Below are positions 8,225 to 15,116 of a stretch of 64,000 nucleotides of DNA, one piece after another. Position 1 is the first letter of the stretch. Each line of letters begins with the position of its first letter. This DNA comes from Desulfurispira natronophila (GTDB taxonomy: Bacteria > Chrysiogenota > Chrysiogenetes > Chrysiogenales > Chrysiogenaceae), in contig NZ_JACHID010000003.1 of the NCBI RefSeq assembly GCF_014203025.1, positions 62,001-126,000 on the forward strand, in the 5' to 3' direction. The notes below the pieces were generated by a model. That model did no database searches and was not told the DNA's origin. It worked only from the letters and a program-made list of their open reading frames with translations. Position numbers and translations under genes: made by a program.

Positions 8225-9502
8225 TCATCCGGCCATTGTCTTCAGTGTCCAGCGGCTGCGCTTGCGCACCATGCCAACCAGCTTGTCGTAAAGGGCCCTG
8301 TCTCCATGCTCTCTGGCAAATTCCTCACGGCAAGCTGTTGCGATTCCCGGCAACTGCTCTGCAAGCTCTCTCACCCGCTGCAGCAATGGCTTTGGCGGCA
8401 TGGAAAGTTGTCTGGCCATTTCCTCCCACTGTGCTTTGGTTATACGCTCGGGGTTTTTCTCACTGCCCACAAAGAGCGCCATGTCACGGGCATAGCTTCC
8501 CGGTGTCAACTGATTCAGGAACTCTATGGCAACCAGATCGTAAAATGGCGCCAGTGTTGGTGCAGCTGAGCCGGGGGTGTAGAGCAAGGCCAGGTTTTTG
8601 GCGTGACCATCCCAGTTTCCAATCAAAAAATTGCAAATCTGCCAGTCCCGCAGCTGGGACAGTGCAATGGCTGGACGATCCAGATGCTGCCGCAGCAGCT
8701 CGCCTATCTGGGCAATGGAGGGGCCACCATCGCTCTGGTACTTCATGCTCACCGGCATCCCCAAGGCCTGGAGTATATCTTCCTGGTGCAGTCGCACCAG
8801 CCTTCCCTTTGAATCTTTCACCCGATCATAACGCTCAACTTCCAGCCACTGAAGTGTGCTTTTGCCGACTACTGTTGTGCGATAACTCGTAGAAACGACT
8901 GGCAGGCCTATGCTGTGTGCTATGCGCCCAGCCATATACTCGGCAAAGCAGACCCGGTTGAGGGTTTCGAACTTTATAATGTGACTGGAAGGGTGGTGGG
9001 CGTCTGGCAAAAAGAGTTGCTCCTGCCTGCGGATCACCGGCAGTTTGTCTTGCGCTCCTGCCAGGGAAAAGCGCTGTGCCGATGCAACGGCAGTCCCCTG
9101 AACCTGACCTTTTTTGCGAAGTAAACGCTCAAAATCTTCTTGCGGGAGCGCCACCGGGGTCGAGCTGCCCAGTTCCGGCCTAATATCAGGCGGCAGTACA
9201 CTCAGGGCACCGGCACAATCCTCTCCGATTGCCAGCAGCAGGCCCATGTCATCACTTTGGTTGATACCTTGTTGGCGGCAGATACGCTGACGAGTTGCCC
9301 CTTCAGGGAGTAATCCCGCAAAAAAACTGTGGGCCTCAAGCTCCTGATCTGCTTTGTGGAGTGGAAGGCTGATGGAGACAGGAAAATCGTCACGGTGCAG
9401 CCACTCATCACTATACCGGAAGTGGATTATCCCCCGCTCGTCCTCACGTATAGTGCCAACATTTCTGTCTTGCCACCAGACCTGGGCACTTCGCGCTGTC
9501 AT
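8225..9502 (-). CDS. hipA: HipA-family serine/threonine kinase toxin (module 1)
   Basis: Toxin kinase of a type II toxin-antitoxin pair, 425 aa, the family's usual length. HipA of E. coli phosphorylates glutamyl-tRNA synthetase and causes persistence; the target here is unknown. The N-terminal coupling domain (~1-105) is followed by the HipA kinase fold. Seen: S146-LAGAQDK, which aligns with the autophosphorylated serine loop; the catalytic loop N296-W-D298-G-H300-A-K302-N303; and the metal-binding YDL at 321-323. All key residues are present, so it should be active. It overlaps hipB-1 by 4 bp (ATGA), giving antitoxin-toxin order. Its last ~16 residues have a decayed twin at 6368. Confidence 0.92.
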   Translation of the reverse strand: MTARSAQVWWQDRNVGTIREDERGIIHFRYSDEWLHRDDFPVSISLPLHKADQELEAHSFFAGLLPEGATRQRICRQQGINQSDDMGLLLAIGEDCAGALSVLPPDIRPELGSSTPVALPQEDFERLLRKKGQVQGTAVASAQRFSLAGAQDKLPVIRRQEQLFLPDAHHPSSHIIKFETLNRVCFAEYMAGRIAHSIGLPVVSTSYRTTVVGKSTLQWLEVERYDRVKDSKGRLVRLHQEDILQALGMPVSMKYQSDGGPSIAQIGELLRQHLDRPAIALSQLRDWQICNFLIGNWDGHAKNLALLYTPGSAAPTLAPFYDLVAIEFLNQLTPGSYARDMALFVGSEKNPERITKAQWEEMARQLSMPPKPLLQRVRELAEQLPGIATACREEFAREHGDRALYDKLVGMVRKRSRWTLKTMAG

Positions 9503-9807
9503 GGGGAGTTCTCCTGCGTGGGTTTTGGCGGAATGGCGGGTTGTGCAGCGCCAAATTTGGAGCGCGGAACAATCAGCATTTCCAGTCCCAGGGCCTGCAA
9601 CGCTACCATCACCCGCCCCAGGGAAGCACTGGCTTTGCCCCGCTCAAACTCAGAGAGAAAGCGTATGGACAGCCCCGTAAGGCTGTATAGCTCTTCCAGA
9701 GTGAGCCCCTGGCGTTTGCGCTCTTCTCGGAAAAGCCTTCCCAACTCAGCGGGGCTGAGGATATGCTGGCAGCCATTTGAATTTTCCTGATTCGTAAATT
9801 TTGGCAT
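9499..9807 (-). CDS. hipB: HipB-type XRE antitoxin (module 1)
   Basis: DNA-binding antitoxin that should repress its own operon and hold HipA inactive. The helix-turn-helix is clear (ELGRLFREERKRQGLTLEEL, then YSLTGLSIRFLSEFERGKA), followed by a regulator-like tail (VALQALGLEMLIVPRS). I set the start at 9807 (MPKFTNQENS, GGAG upstream), which gives 102 aa. An in-frame ATG at 9930 lies inside the 45-bp palindrome at 9893-9937 and would read through promoter sequence, so it is unlikely. The gene overlaps hipA by 4 bp. The upstream palindrome, with arms of TGCATGGAATATCC type, is probably its operator. Confidence 0.88.
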   Translation of the reverse strand: MPKFTNQENSNGCQHILSPAELGRLFREERKRQGLTLEELYSLTGLSIRFLSEFERGKASASLGRVMVALQALGLEMLIVPRSKFGAAQPAIPPKPTQENSP

Positions 9808-9892
9808 GCTGACTCCGCTCGTGAAGCTATTTTCCCTTAGCGTAAAATATCCCTTGGCGAGTGTGAGGTCAAGGATGTTTTTCCCTATACGG

Positions 9893-9937
9893 AAATTGCA
9901 TGGAATATCCACTGCAACTGGACATTCCATGCAATTT
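9893..9937. promoter_or_regulatory. 45-bp palindromic operator of hipBA-1
   Basis: Left arm AAATTGCATGGAATATCC (9893-9910), 9-bp spacer, right arm GGACATTCCATGCAATTT (9920-9937); 17 of 18 arm positions pair. It lies 86 bp before the hipB-1 start, between hipA-2 and hipB-1. E. coli HipB binds TATCC-N8-GGATA, which resembles the inner part here. An almost identical site stands before the AbiE-type pair at 22693-22737. Confidence 0.75.
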
Positions 9938-9997
9938 TAACATCAGGTCTTTTAATAACCAGGGAGCCAGTTGCGATGAATCGCTCCCGTGTGATTC

Positions 9998-11227
9998 CTA
10001 TAGAGCGCACTGCCGCTGGATAGAATCCTCAATCAAAGCAGTTGACTGCTCACTCACACCAGCCAAATCAGCAAACTCGTTAAAGCGCAGGACTGTTGAG
10101 CGCACCCGCTCAAGTATTGCTGCTGCAGACTTGATTCCATGGGCCTTGCCCAGCTCCAGCAGGTGCTTTCTGCCAGGATTGCGTCCTTCGCCCATCACCA
10201 TGGTGCTGTGTTCACCACCTGGCCCATAGGAGAAAGTCAGGTCGTATGCGGGGGCAAACTTCCACTGGCAGGTATCGTCAAGCAGGCAGGAGAAATTCTT
10301 GCTGTGATCATCCCGGTTGTGGCAGAGCACGTTGAAGCAGGCCAGGGCAAAGGCTTTTTGCGTCTCCTGAAAACTGCGGGTGACAAGTGTGGTGGCCTTG
10401 AGGACATCATCATAGTCCAGGCAGGGAGTGCGGTGGTCGGCATGCAGCAATCCGGCAAGGCTGTGAACATGGATGCGCCTGCCAGCAGCGCGGTCAAATC
10501 GCTTTACACCAAAGTACATGCCTCGCTCCGTCCTGAAAAGTTTTGTGGCTGGAATCTCAATACCCGCATCCTTGGCCATAAGGCTATAGGCATACTCTAT
10601 TACCCCAATATCAGCTGGATCAGATGTGGCTCGAAATTTCACTACCCAGCTCTCTGCATCTGCAGTACCTGAGCCTGCCTTGACTATATCTCCGTTTACT
10701 ATATCTACCATTACCTTTGGCCTGGCTCCTGCCGAGGAGCCGCTGAGCAAGAGCAGGTCTTCGAGGCATTTGCTGTCATTTCCTTGCAGGAGTTCCCAGG
10801 ATTCACGGCAGAGCGTATCGAGTGAAATCTCCCCAGGTGCCGTACTGATCACAGGTTGCTGAGGCTCATAGCTCAGTGCGCCCATGCCATTGGCCCCCAC
10901 AAGAGCCAAAAGATCCAGTGGGGTGAGACGGCGAACATCAATAGCATGCTTGCGCAGCTGGCGATCGAGCAACAGTCGTCCCCATCCGTCAGGCAGGCTG
11001 TCATTGAACAGTCCGAAAAGCCCTTCAAATACCTTAGGATCGCTAAACGCGACCCCCGCTTGCAGTGGGAGCTTGAAAGGAGAGAGCTCAAGAGAGTGGC
11101 CGATAAACTCAGTGTCGTACTCAAAGGCGATGCGGCGCTGGGACAAAGCAAGTCGCCCTACCCGTATCGGTGGGCAAAAGCCCTGGTGAAAAAGGACGTT
11201 GAGCATCGTAACAGGCAAGACCTTCAT
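9998..11227 (-). CDS. hipA: HipA-family serine/threonine kinase toxin (module 2)
   Basis: Second HipA toxin, 409 aa and clearly not a recent copy of module 1; the two differ throughout. Coupling domain ~1-125; kinase part with the glycine-rich loop SGSSAGARPK (162-171), the lysine in VVKFR (195-199), the catalytic loop N304-R-D306-D-H308-S-K310-N311 and the YDL motif at 328-330. It belongs to the GGARPK-type HipA subgroup. All catalytic residues are present. The gene overlaps hipB-2 by 4 bp and ends 61 bp before the operator of module 1, so the two modules lie head to tail on the same strand. Read-through from module 2 into module 1 is possible. Confidence 0.9.
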   Translation of the reverse strand: MKVLPVTMLNVLFHQGFCPPIRVGRLALSQRRIAFEYDTEFIGHSLELSPFKLPLQAGVAFSDPKVFEGLFGLFNDSLPDGWGRLLLDRQLRKHAIDVRRLTPLDLLALVGANGMGALSYEPQQPVISTAPGEISLDTLCRESWELLQGNDSKCLEDLLLLSGSSAGARPKVMVDIVNGDIVKAGSGTADAESWVVKFRATSDPADIGVIEYAYSLMAKDAGIEIPATKLFRTERGMYFGVKRFDRAAGRRIHVHSLAGLLHADHRTPCLDYDDVLKATTLVTRSFQETQKAFALACFNVLCHNRDDHSKNFSCLLDDTCQWKFAPAYDLTFSYGPGGEHSTMVMGEGRNPGRKHLLELGKAHGIKSAAAILERVRSTVLRFNEFADLAGVSEQSTALIEDSIQRQCAL

Positions 11228-11529
11228 GTGCGGGAGCCCCGCTTAGGTGTTTTGCTGGCAGCCAGCAGCTCATCAAGGGATCGGGGTGAGGGGTTTTGCG
11301 TATCGCAAACCGCTGAAAAATCATCGAGACAGTTAAGCACCAGGGCCAGCTTGAGGAGAGATTCCAGAGAAATCTGTCCCGTGTGCTCAAAGCGTTTCAG
11401 GGAGCCAAGGCTTACCCCTGAGCGCTGGGCAAGGCCTTCCTGCGTCAACCTCATCTGAAGACGACGCTCACGGAAGCGCTGCTGCAAGTCTCTTTGAGTC
11501 TCAGGTGGAGTTGCCGAGCCTATGGTCAA
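11224..11529 (-). CDS. hipB: HipB-type XRE antitoxin (module 2)
   Basis: Small DNA-binding antitoxin, 101 aa, with a helix-turn-helix at ~20-75 (FRERRLQMRLTQEGLAQRSG, then VSLGSLKRFEHTG) and a charged tail. It overlaps the hipA-2 start by ATGA, so the pair is translationally coupled. The region upstream (11530-11575) holds a partly symmetric AATAGTAG...CTGCTATT, a possible operator that differs from that of module 1, so the two modules probably do not cross-regulate through DNA. The assignment rests on the fold and gene order. Confidence 0.85.
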   Translation of the reverse strand: MTIGSATPPETQRDLQQRFRERRLQMRLTQEGLAQRSGVSLGSLKRFEHTGQISLESLLKLALVLNCLDDFSAVCDTQNPSPRSLDELLAASKTPKRGSRT

Positions 11530-11633
11530 AATAGTAGCCTCTATGTGGTATTCCTGCTATTTATGAATAATATATTATCTACAGAGTGCAGTCAACAAGG
11601 CAGGAGCAAACGGGAGTAATGACTAAAGGCCTG

Positions 11634-11831
11634 TTACGTTGACTTTTTGAACAGGTGCAACGCCATCTGCGCCCGCGAGGCACCGACATAAAGCAGATCT
11701 TCGCGGCGGGCGTGGTCGCTAGTGTTCCAGTCGCACAGCAAAATGGCCTTGGCGTGCAGGCCCTTGAAGGCACTGATGGTGAAAAATCGCCCGACAAATG
11801 GTTGCTTCTGCAGATAATTCGCTCCCTCCAT
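11634..11831 (-). pseudogene. C-terminal relic of a UvrD-like (superfamily I) helicase
   Basis: The frame reads ISAFKGLHAKAILLCDWNTS, then DHARREDLLYVGASRAQMAL and HLFKKST, stop. These are motifs V and VI of UvrD/Rep-type helicases (FKGLEA..., LYVGASRA). Nothing of motifs I-IV is present, and a start at 11831 would be meaningless, so this is a truncated end. It is unrelated to the intact AddA-like gene at 17855, which reads differently in the same motifs. The rest of 11530-11960 shows no gene. Confidence 0.65.
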
Positions 11832-11960
11832 TCCTGATACACGTGTAACCGATAATGTGCCTGGTTCCGAGCTATACGATATTGCGCCTCATCAGATAGC
11901 ATATGACAAGATACTCAGCTCCTGCTGAAACCACGGGAAGCCTCAACCAGTTACGCTTAC

Positions 11961-12737
11961 TCATAGAACATCCAGGAGCTTCACCACCTCCTCCTCCACC
12001 CCCAGTGCCCACCAGTAAGGCTCAAAGCTCTTCTCCATGTACTGCGCAACCAACAGAACAAACTCACTGTAGTCACCGGTGCAGTGAGCTTTATCTAAAG
12101 CTTCGTAATATGACAAACGCTGCTCAAATCCTATAATAGCGGGCGGAAAGCCAGCTTTCATCAGCTCCAGATTCATCAGCAGTCGCGCAGTTCGGCCATT
12201 TCCATCGACAAAGGGGTGAATTTTGACAAATTCTCCGTGTACCATTGCTGCCCGCTGGGCCGGGTGCAGGCTGGCGGCATCATGATTATACCAGACGATA
12301 AAGCTCTGCATGTGCTCAAGGACGTGTTCTGCCTGGGGTGGGCGGTGACGAGCGCCGGAGATGAGCACATTGATTTGCCGATAGCGCCCCGCGTTGTCGC
12401 TGTCGATGTTTTTCAGCACCAGCTGGTGCAGGCACTTAATTGTCCATTCATCCAGTGGCTGTTGTTTGCTGGCCAGCTCCTCCACAAAAAGAATGGCGTC
12501 GCGGTGGTTAAGAGCCTCAAAATGCTCACGCAGGGTTTTGCCGCCAATGGTGATACCTTCCAGCGCCACCTTGGTCTCTTTGAGGGTCAGGGTATTCCCT
12601 TCAATGGCGTTGCTGTGGTAGGTCCACTGCAGCACCATATTTTCATGCAGGTTATTGACCACACCTGCACTCAGGGGGCGATATTCGTCGAGCTTGGCTT
12701 TCAGCGCGTCAAGCCGTTTGAGTATTTGTTCCTGCAT
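11961..12737 (-). CDS. Fic-domain AMP-transferase, class II
   Basis: Fic protein of 258 aa that would transfer AMP (or another nucleotide part) to a protein side chain. The catalytic motif H174-PFVDGNGRTAR matches HxFx(D/E)GNGRxxR exactly. The inhibitory helix motif S42-NAIEG (S/TxxxE-G/N) lies N-terminal, which defines class II, so activity is expected to be self-restrained. The core spans ~75-220. Compared with many class II members it lacks a C-terminal winged helix. Good ribosome site AAGGAG. It is alone on the minus strand, 180 bp downstream of an unknown four-gene operon and separated from it by a likely terminator. Target unknown. Confidence 0.9.
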   Translation of the reverse strand: MQEQILKRLDALKAKLDEYRPLSAGVVNNLHENMVLQWTYHSNAIEGNTLTLKETKVALEGITIGGKTLREHFEALNHRDAILFVEELASKQQPLDEWTIKCLHQLVLKNIDSDNAGRYRQINVLISGARHRPPQAEHVLEHMQSFIVWYNHDAASLHPAQRAAMVHGEFVKIHPFVDGNGRTARLLMNLELMKAGFPPAIIGFEQRLSYYEALDKAHCTGDYSEFVLLVAQYMEKSFEPYWWALGVEEEVVKLLDVL

Positions 12738-12863
12738 GCCCCAGCTCCTTTCGATGGTACATCATCGGGATTTAACCCCCACTCACATCGGTAACGCCAA
12801 TATACACTCAGCAGGCTATCAGTAAAATAAAGAGAAAACGGCACTTTGTCAGCAAAACAATTA

Positions 12864-12898
12864 TCCCATGCTCCCTTCTTCATCAAGAGTGCATGGGA
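12864..12898 (-). terminator. Likely terminator of the four-gene operon
   Basis: TCCCATGC at 12864-12871 pairs perfectly with GCATGGGA at 12891-12898 across a 19-nt loop. On the minus strand it follows the stop of the 12918 gene by 20 bp, and a T-containing stretch (ATAATTGTTTTG) comes after it. The loop is long and the T-run is broken, so efficiency is uncertain. Confidence 0.4.
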
Positions 12899-12917
12899 CA
12901 ACAGGACAGCCGGAGCC

Positions 12918-13250
12918 TCAATCCACTTCAATAACCGTGCGCGGTCGCGAGCCATATTGGCGCAAATACGCCATAAACTCCTCTTTGCTCACTTTACCGA
13001 CGCCCTCTGGCTGGCAGTCGAATATCTGAGCTACGCCAGCCTCTCTGGCATCGTGCAGGTCGGTATAGATCTCAAAACTCATGGGCCCAACATCGACAAA
13101 GATGTAGTCCACTTCTTCGTCGCTATTGGTCATGACGATGGCGTCTTTGCAGATGAGTGCAAGCTCCTCGTCACTGAACACTGCGGCTACCATAGGGCAG
13201 CCGCGCAAGGGTTCATGCGGATTTGTTTCATCGGGTGGAATAGTGGTCAT
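12918..13250 (-). CDS. Small hypothetical protein, paralogue of its upstream neighbour
   Basis: Not recognised. I choose the start at 13250 (MTTIPPDETN), 110 aa, over an in-frame start at 13313 that lies deep in the previous gene; a GAGAG purine stretch precedes it. The core (CPMVAAVFSDEELALICKDA ... MSFEIYTDLHDAREAG ... GVGKVSKEEFMAYLRQYG) aligns along its length with the 13228 gene, so the two are tandem duplicates that have diverged. The protein is acidic, soluble, without signal or membrane helix. It is the last gene of a compact four-gene operon and overlaps the previous gene by 23 bp. The small size and the pairing could fit an immunity or adaptor role, but that is speculation. Confidence 0.65.
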   Translation of the reverse strand: MTTIPPDETNPHEPLRGCPMVAAVFSDEELALICKDAIVMTNSDEEVDYIFVDVGPMSFEIYTDLHDAREAGVAQIFDCQPEGVGKVSKEEFMAYLRQYGSRPRTVIEVD

Positions 13251-13605
13251 GGTTGTTTCTCTCACTTCGTTTTGATCTTTGTGAAACATCAGCGGCATGC
13301 TGCATGCCGCCACTTTGCGATGTCACTGAGATGCCGTGGGCAGCAAAGTACTTCATGAATTCATCTTTGCTGACCAGCGTGATGCCTTCACGTTCATAGT
13401 CAATAATAAGAGGCATGCCCTGTTCCTGCGCAATCCAGGAATCAGAGTAGATCTCAAAGGTTGTTTCTCGCATATAGAAGAGCATGGTATTGATGAATCC
13501 GCTGTCTCGGTCCCTTTGTAAGACAGCATACGGACTGATTGCGCGCAACTCATCTTCACTGAACATGGCGCGCAATATGGGGCAGTATTCGCTGTAGTCA
13601 GTCAT
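13228..13605 (-). CDS. Small hypothetical protein, paralogue of its downstream neighbour
   Basis: Not recognised, 125 aa. The core (CPILRAMFSEDELRAISPYA ... TTFEIYSDSWIAQEQGMP ... ITLVSKDEFMKYFAAHG) matches the product of the 12918 gene in the same order. The ~30-residue C-terminal tail (QSGGMQHAADVSQRSKRSER) is absent from the sister protein and looks disordered. It overlaps the upstream 191-aa gene by 8 bp and the downstream gene by 23 bp, so all are translated as a unit. Conserved features shared by both copies are an FS(E/D)(D/E)EL motif near the N-terminus and VSK(E/D)EFM near the C-terminus. Confidence 0.7.
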   Translation of the reverse strand: MTDYSEYCPILRAMFSEDELRAISPYAVLQRDRDSGFINTMLFYMRETTFEIYSDSWIAQEQGMPLIIDYEREGITLVSKDEFMKYFAAHGISVTSQSGGMQHAADVSQRSKRSERNNHDHYSTR

Positions 13606-14173
13606 TGGTTTCCCCCGCGCTTAGACCCATAAAGTCAATATCGGTAAAAAAACACTCCAGCTGCTCCTCAAGCTCTTCTGCCAGGTGCAAACCAAACTCG
13701 CCGAAGTGCTCTTGGCGAAACTGGTACTGATAGTAGACGTAGTCGTCTGGCTCCGCGAGCAAGGCGATGGGACCGCCAGTACCTGTAAAAGGTCTGAGTG
13801 CTGCCGGTGTGTGGTTAAAATTGGGACGGTAAAGGAGCAGGCCATCTGCGACCCACCAGGGAAAGTGTTTCAGCACAAAGGGGGCTGCAATGCCACAGCC
13901 GAGTGCCACAACATGGATAATGTTGCCAAGCTCTTTGTGGTGCACTATCTCTGCAATGAGCTTCTGCACATCCGTGCAGCACTGTGGAAGGTTGTCAGGG
14001 CGATATTCAAAGTTTTCCACATAGGCTATGCGCGGTGGAAAGAACGTCTCGGGAGCCGAGCCGGATGAGTACTCGCGACCATGGTAGCCGCGCTGCAAGA
14101 GCTCCTGCAGGTGTTTTTCCGCCTGCAGGTACTCAGGGGACGTATTGCCGGTAACGTGTAGAAAGAGAAACAT
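13598..14173 (-). CDS. Hypothetical protein of the four-gene operon, possible alpha/beta-hydrolase-like fold
   Basis: Not recognised, 191 aa, soluble. It opens MFLFLHVTGNTSPEY, then IAYVENFEYRPDNLPQCCTD and the stretch NIIHVVALGCGIAAPFVLKH. The strand-turn-helix text VVALGCGIAAPFVL has the look of a nucleophile elbow (GxSxG in hydrolases), but with cysteine at the serine position; a late His or Asp partner is not evident, so catalysis is only a guess. It sits between the helix-turn-helix-like first gene (3 bp away) and the paired small paralogues (8-bp overlap). Tight packing implies a shared function, perhaps defence, given the island. Confidence 0.65.
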   Translation of the reverse strand: MFLFLHVTGNTSPEYLQAEKHLQELLQRGYHGREYSSGSAPETFFPPRIAYVENFEYRPDNLPQCCTDVQKLIAEIVHHKELGNIIHVVALGCGIAAPFVLKHFPWWVADGLLLYRPNFNHTPAALRPFTGTGGPIALLAEPDDYVYYQYQFRQEHFGEFGLHLAEELEEQLECFFTDIDFMGLSAGETND

Positions 14174-14176
14174 GTA

Positions 14177-14830
14177 CTACTCCTCGCGGTTGTCCTGTTT
14201 TGGTTCAATCATTCCCCGGTGAAGGGTGCGATTGCCTATCTGCACTCCCAGGCTGTTTTCATCGGGAAGCTCTCCGTTCACTTGGCTGCCTGTCAGATTT
14301 CCGTGGATGTCGAACTCAATGCTTTTGTCGAAGACGGGGCGGTAGACGTAGCCAGTTATGCCTCCAAAAAAGAGGCACTGACCGCTGCTTTCACGGTGGT
14401 GCTTGCGTATGGCTGCAGTGACATAAGCTTGCTGCTCTTGATCGCTCCACTGGGCAATATCTTCCGGCAGATGAATCCAGCGCAGCCTGCGAAAACCCAG
14501 CAAGGCGGCAAAGGTAATCTGGGTTGGCCGCTTCAACTCCGTCTTGATAAAAACATGGGGCCGGAAGCTATCGCGCTTATACTGCTCCCGCTGCTTTGCC
14601 TGCATGCTCTGCGTGGCAGCAACGGCACTGCGCAGATCCCTTGGCGGCAGATCAAGGGCGTGGCAGAGCTTTTCCTGGAACTCAGGGGACAGAGGCCCTC
14701 CCTGCATGGCCATGTCAAAGCGCCGCAAGGCCTTACTGATATTACTGTAGCCAAGCCTGCGCGCCAGGGTGTGGCGGTCAATATTCTGTTTGCCAAGCGC
14801 TTTTTTCAGCAGACAGGTAATAGGGTACAT
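14177..14830 (-). CDS. Helix-turn-helix-like protein, first gene of the four-gene operon
   Basis: Not recognised as a family, 217 aa. Residues ~15-65 look like a lambda-repressor-type helix-turn-helix (DRHTLARRLGYSNISKALRRFD...LSPEFQEKLCHALDLPPRDL). The rest (~70-217) is a separate region (RPHVFIKTELKRPTQITFAA, GITGYVYRPVFDKSIEFDIH, NRTLHRGMIEPKQDN), beta-rich and without membrane helices. It could be the regulator of its own operon or a nucleic-acid-binding component. It is transcribed divergently from the AddAB-like operon; the 286 bp between them hold two 15-bp inverted repeats of the WYL-promoter type at 14939 and 14995, so both directions may be co-regulated. Confidence 0.65.
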   Translation of the reverse strand: MYPITCLLKKALGKQNIDRHTLARRLGYSNISKALRRFDMAMQGGPLSPEFQEKLCHALDLPPRDLRSAVAATQSMQAKQREQYKRDSFRPHVFIKTELKRPTQITFAALLGFRRLRWIHLPEDIAQWSDQEQQAYVTAAIRKHHRESSGQCLFFGGITGYVYRPVFDKSIEFDIHGNLTGSQVNGELPDENSLGVQIGNRTLHRGMIEPKQDNREE

Positions 14831-14938
14831 AGGGGTGCTCCTGCCGATGTAGAGTATTTCAGCAAGCTGCTAATTATTTGACGGAAAAACTCTGCAGCTG
14901 CTGACAGGAAATGATGAGAGGAAACTAAACCACGGATG

Positions 14939-15009
14939 CGACAGGGTGTGTCCGATAGGGGAATTTGAGAGAGGCAAATGCCTGAGAAGCTGTGCGACGC
15001 GCTTTGTCG
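14939..15009. promoter_or_regulatory. Two WYL-type 15-bp inverted repeats between divergent operons
   Basis: CGACA-GGGTG-TGTCC at 14939-14953 and CGACG-CGCTT-TGTCG at 14995-15009 have the same 5-5-5 geometry and nearly the same arms as the site in the WYL promoter (5791-5805). They lie in the 286-bp region between the four-gene operon (minus) and the AddAB-like operon (plus). Binding by the WYL protein is inferred. Confidence 0.55.
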
Positions 15010-15050
15010 CTACAGTAGGCTATGATTCTTCACCCACAGCAAGAGGCGCA

Positions 15051-15094
15051 CTGTTTCAAAATAATTATACATGCCATGGGAACAGTGATAGGCT
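15051..15094 (+). promoter_or_regulatory. Conserved 44-bp promoter element of the AddAB-like operon
   Basis: The stretch CTGTTTCAAAATAATTATAC, then ATGCCA, 7 variable bases and AGTGATAGGCT is repeated almost unchanged at 22900-22944 before the 23044 gene. It ends 22 bp before the ATG of the AddB-like gene; AAGGAGG lies at 15106-15112. The AT-rich half could hold a -10 box, but no clear -35 is visible, so it may instead be an activator or operator site. Confidence 0.55.
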
Positions 15095-15116
15095 GCTGTA
15101 AGCATAAGGAGGCCGT

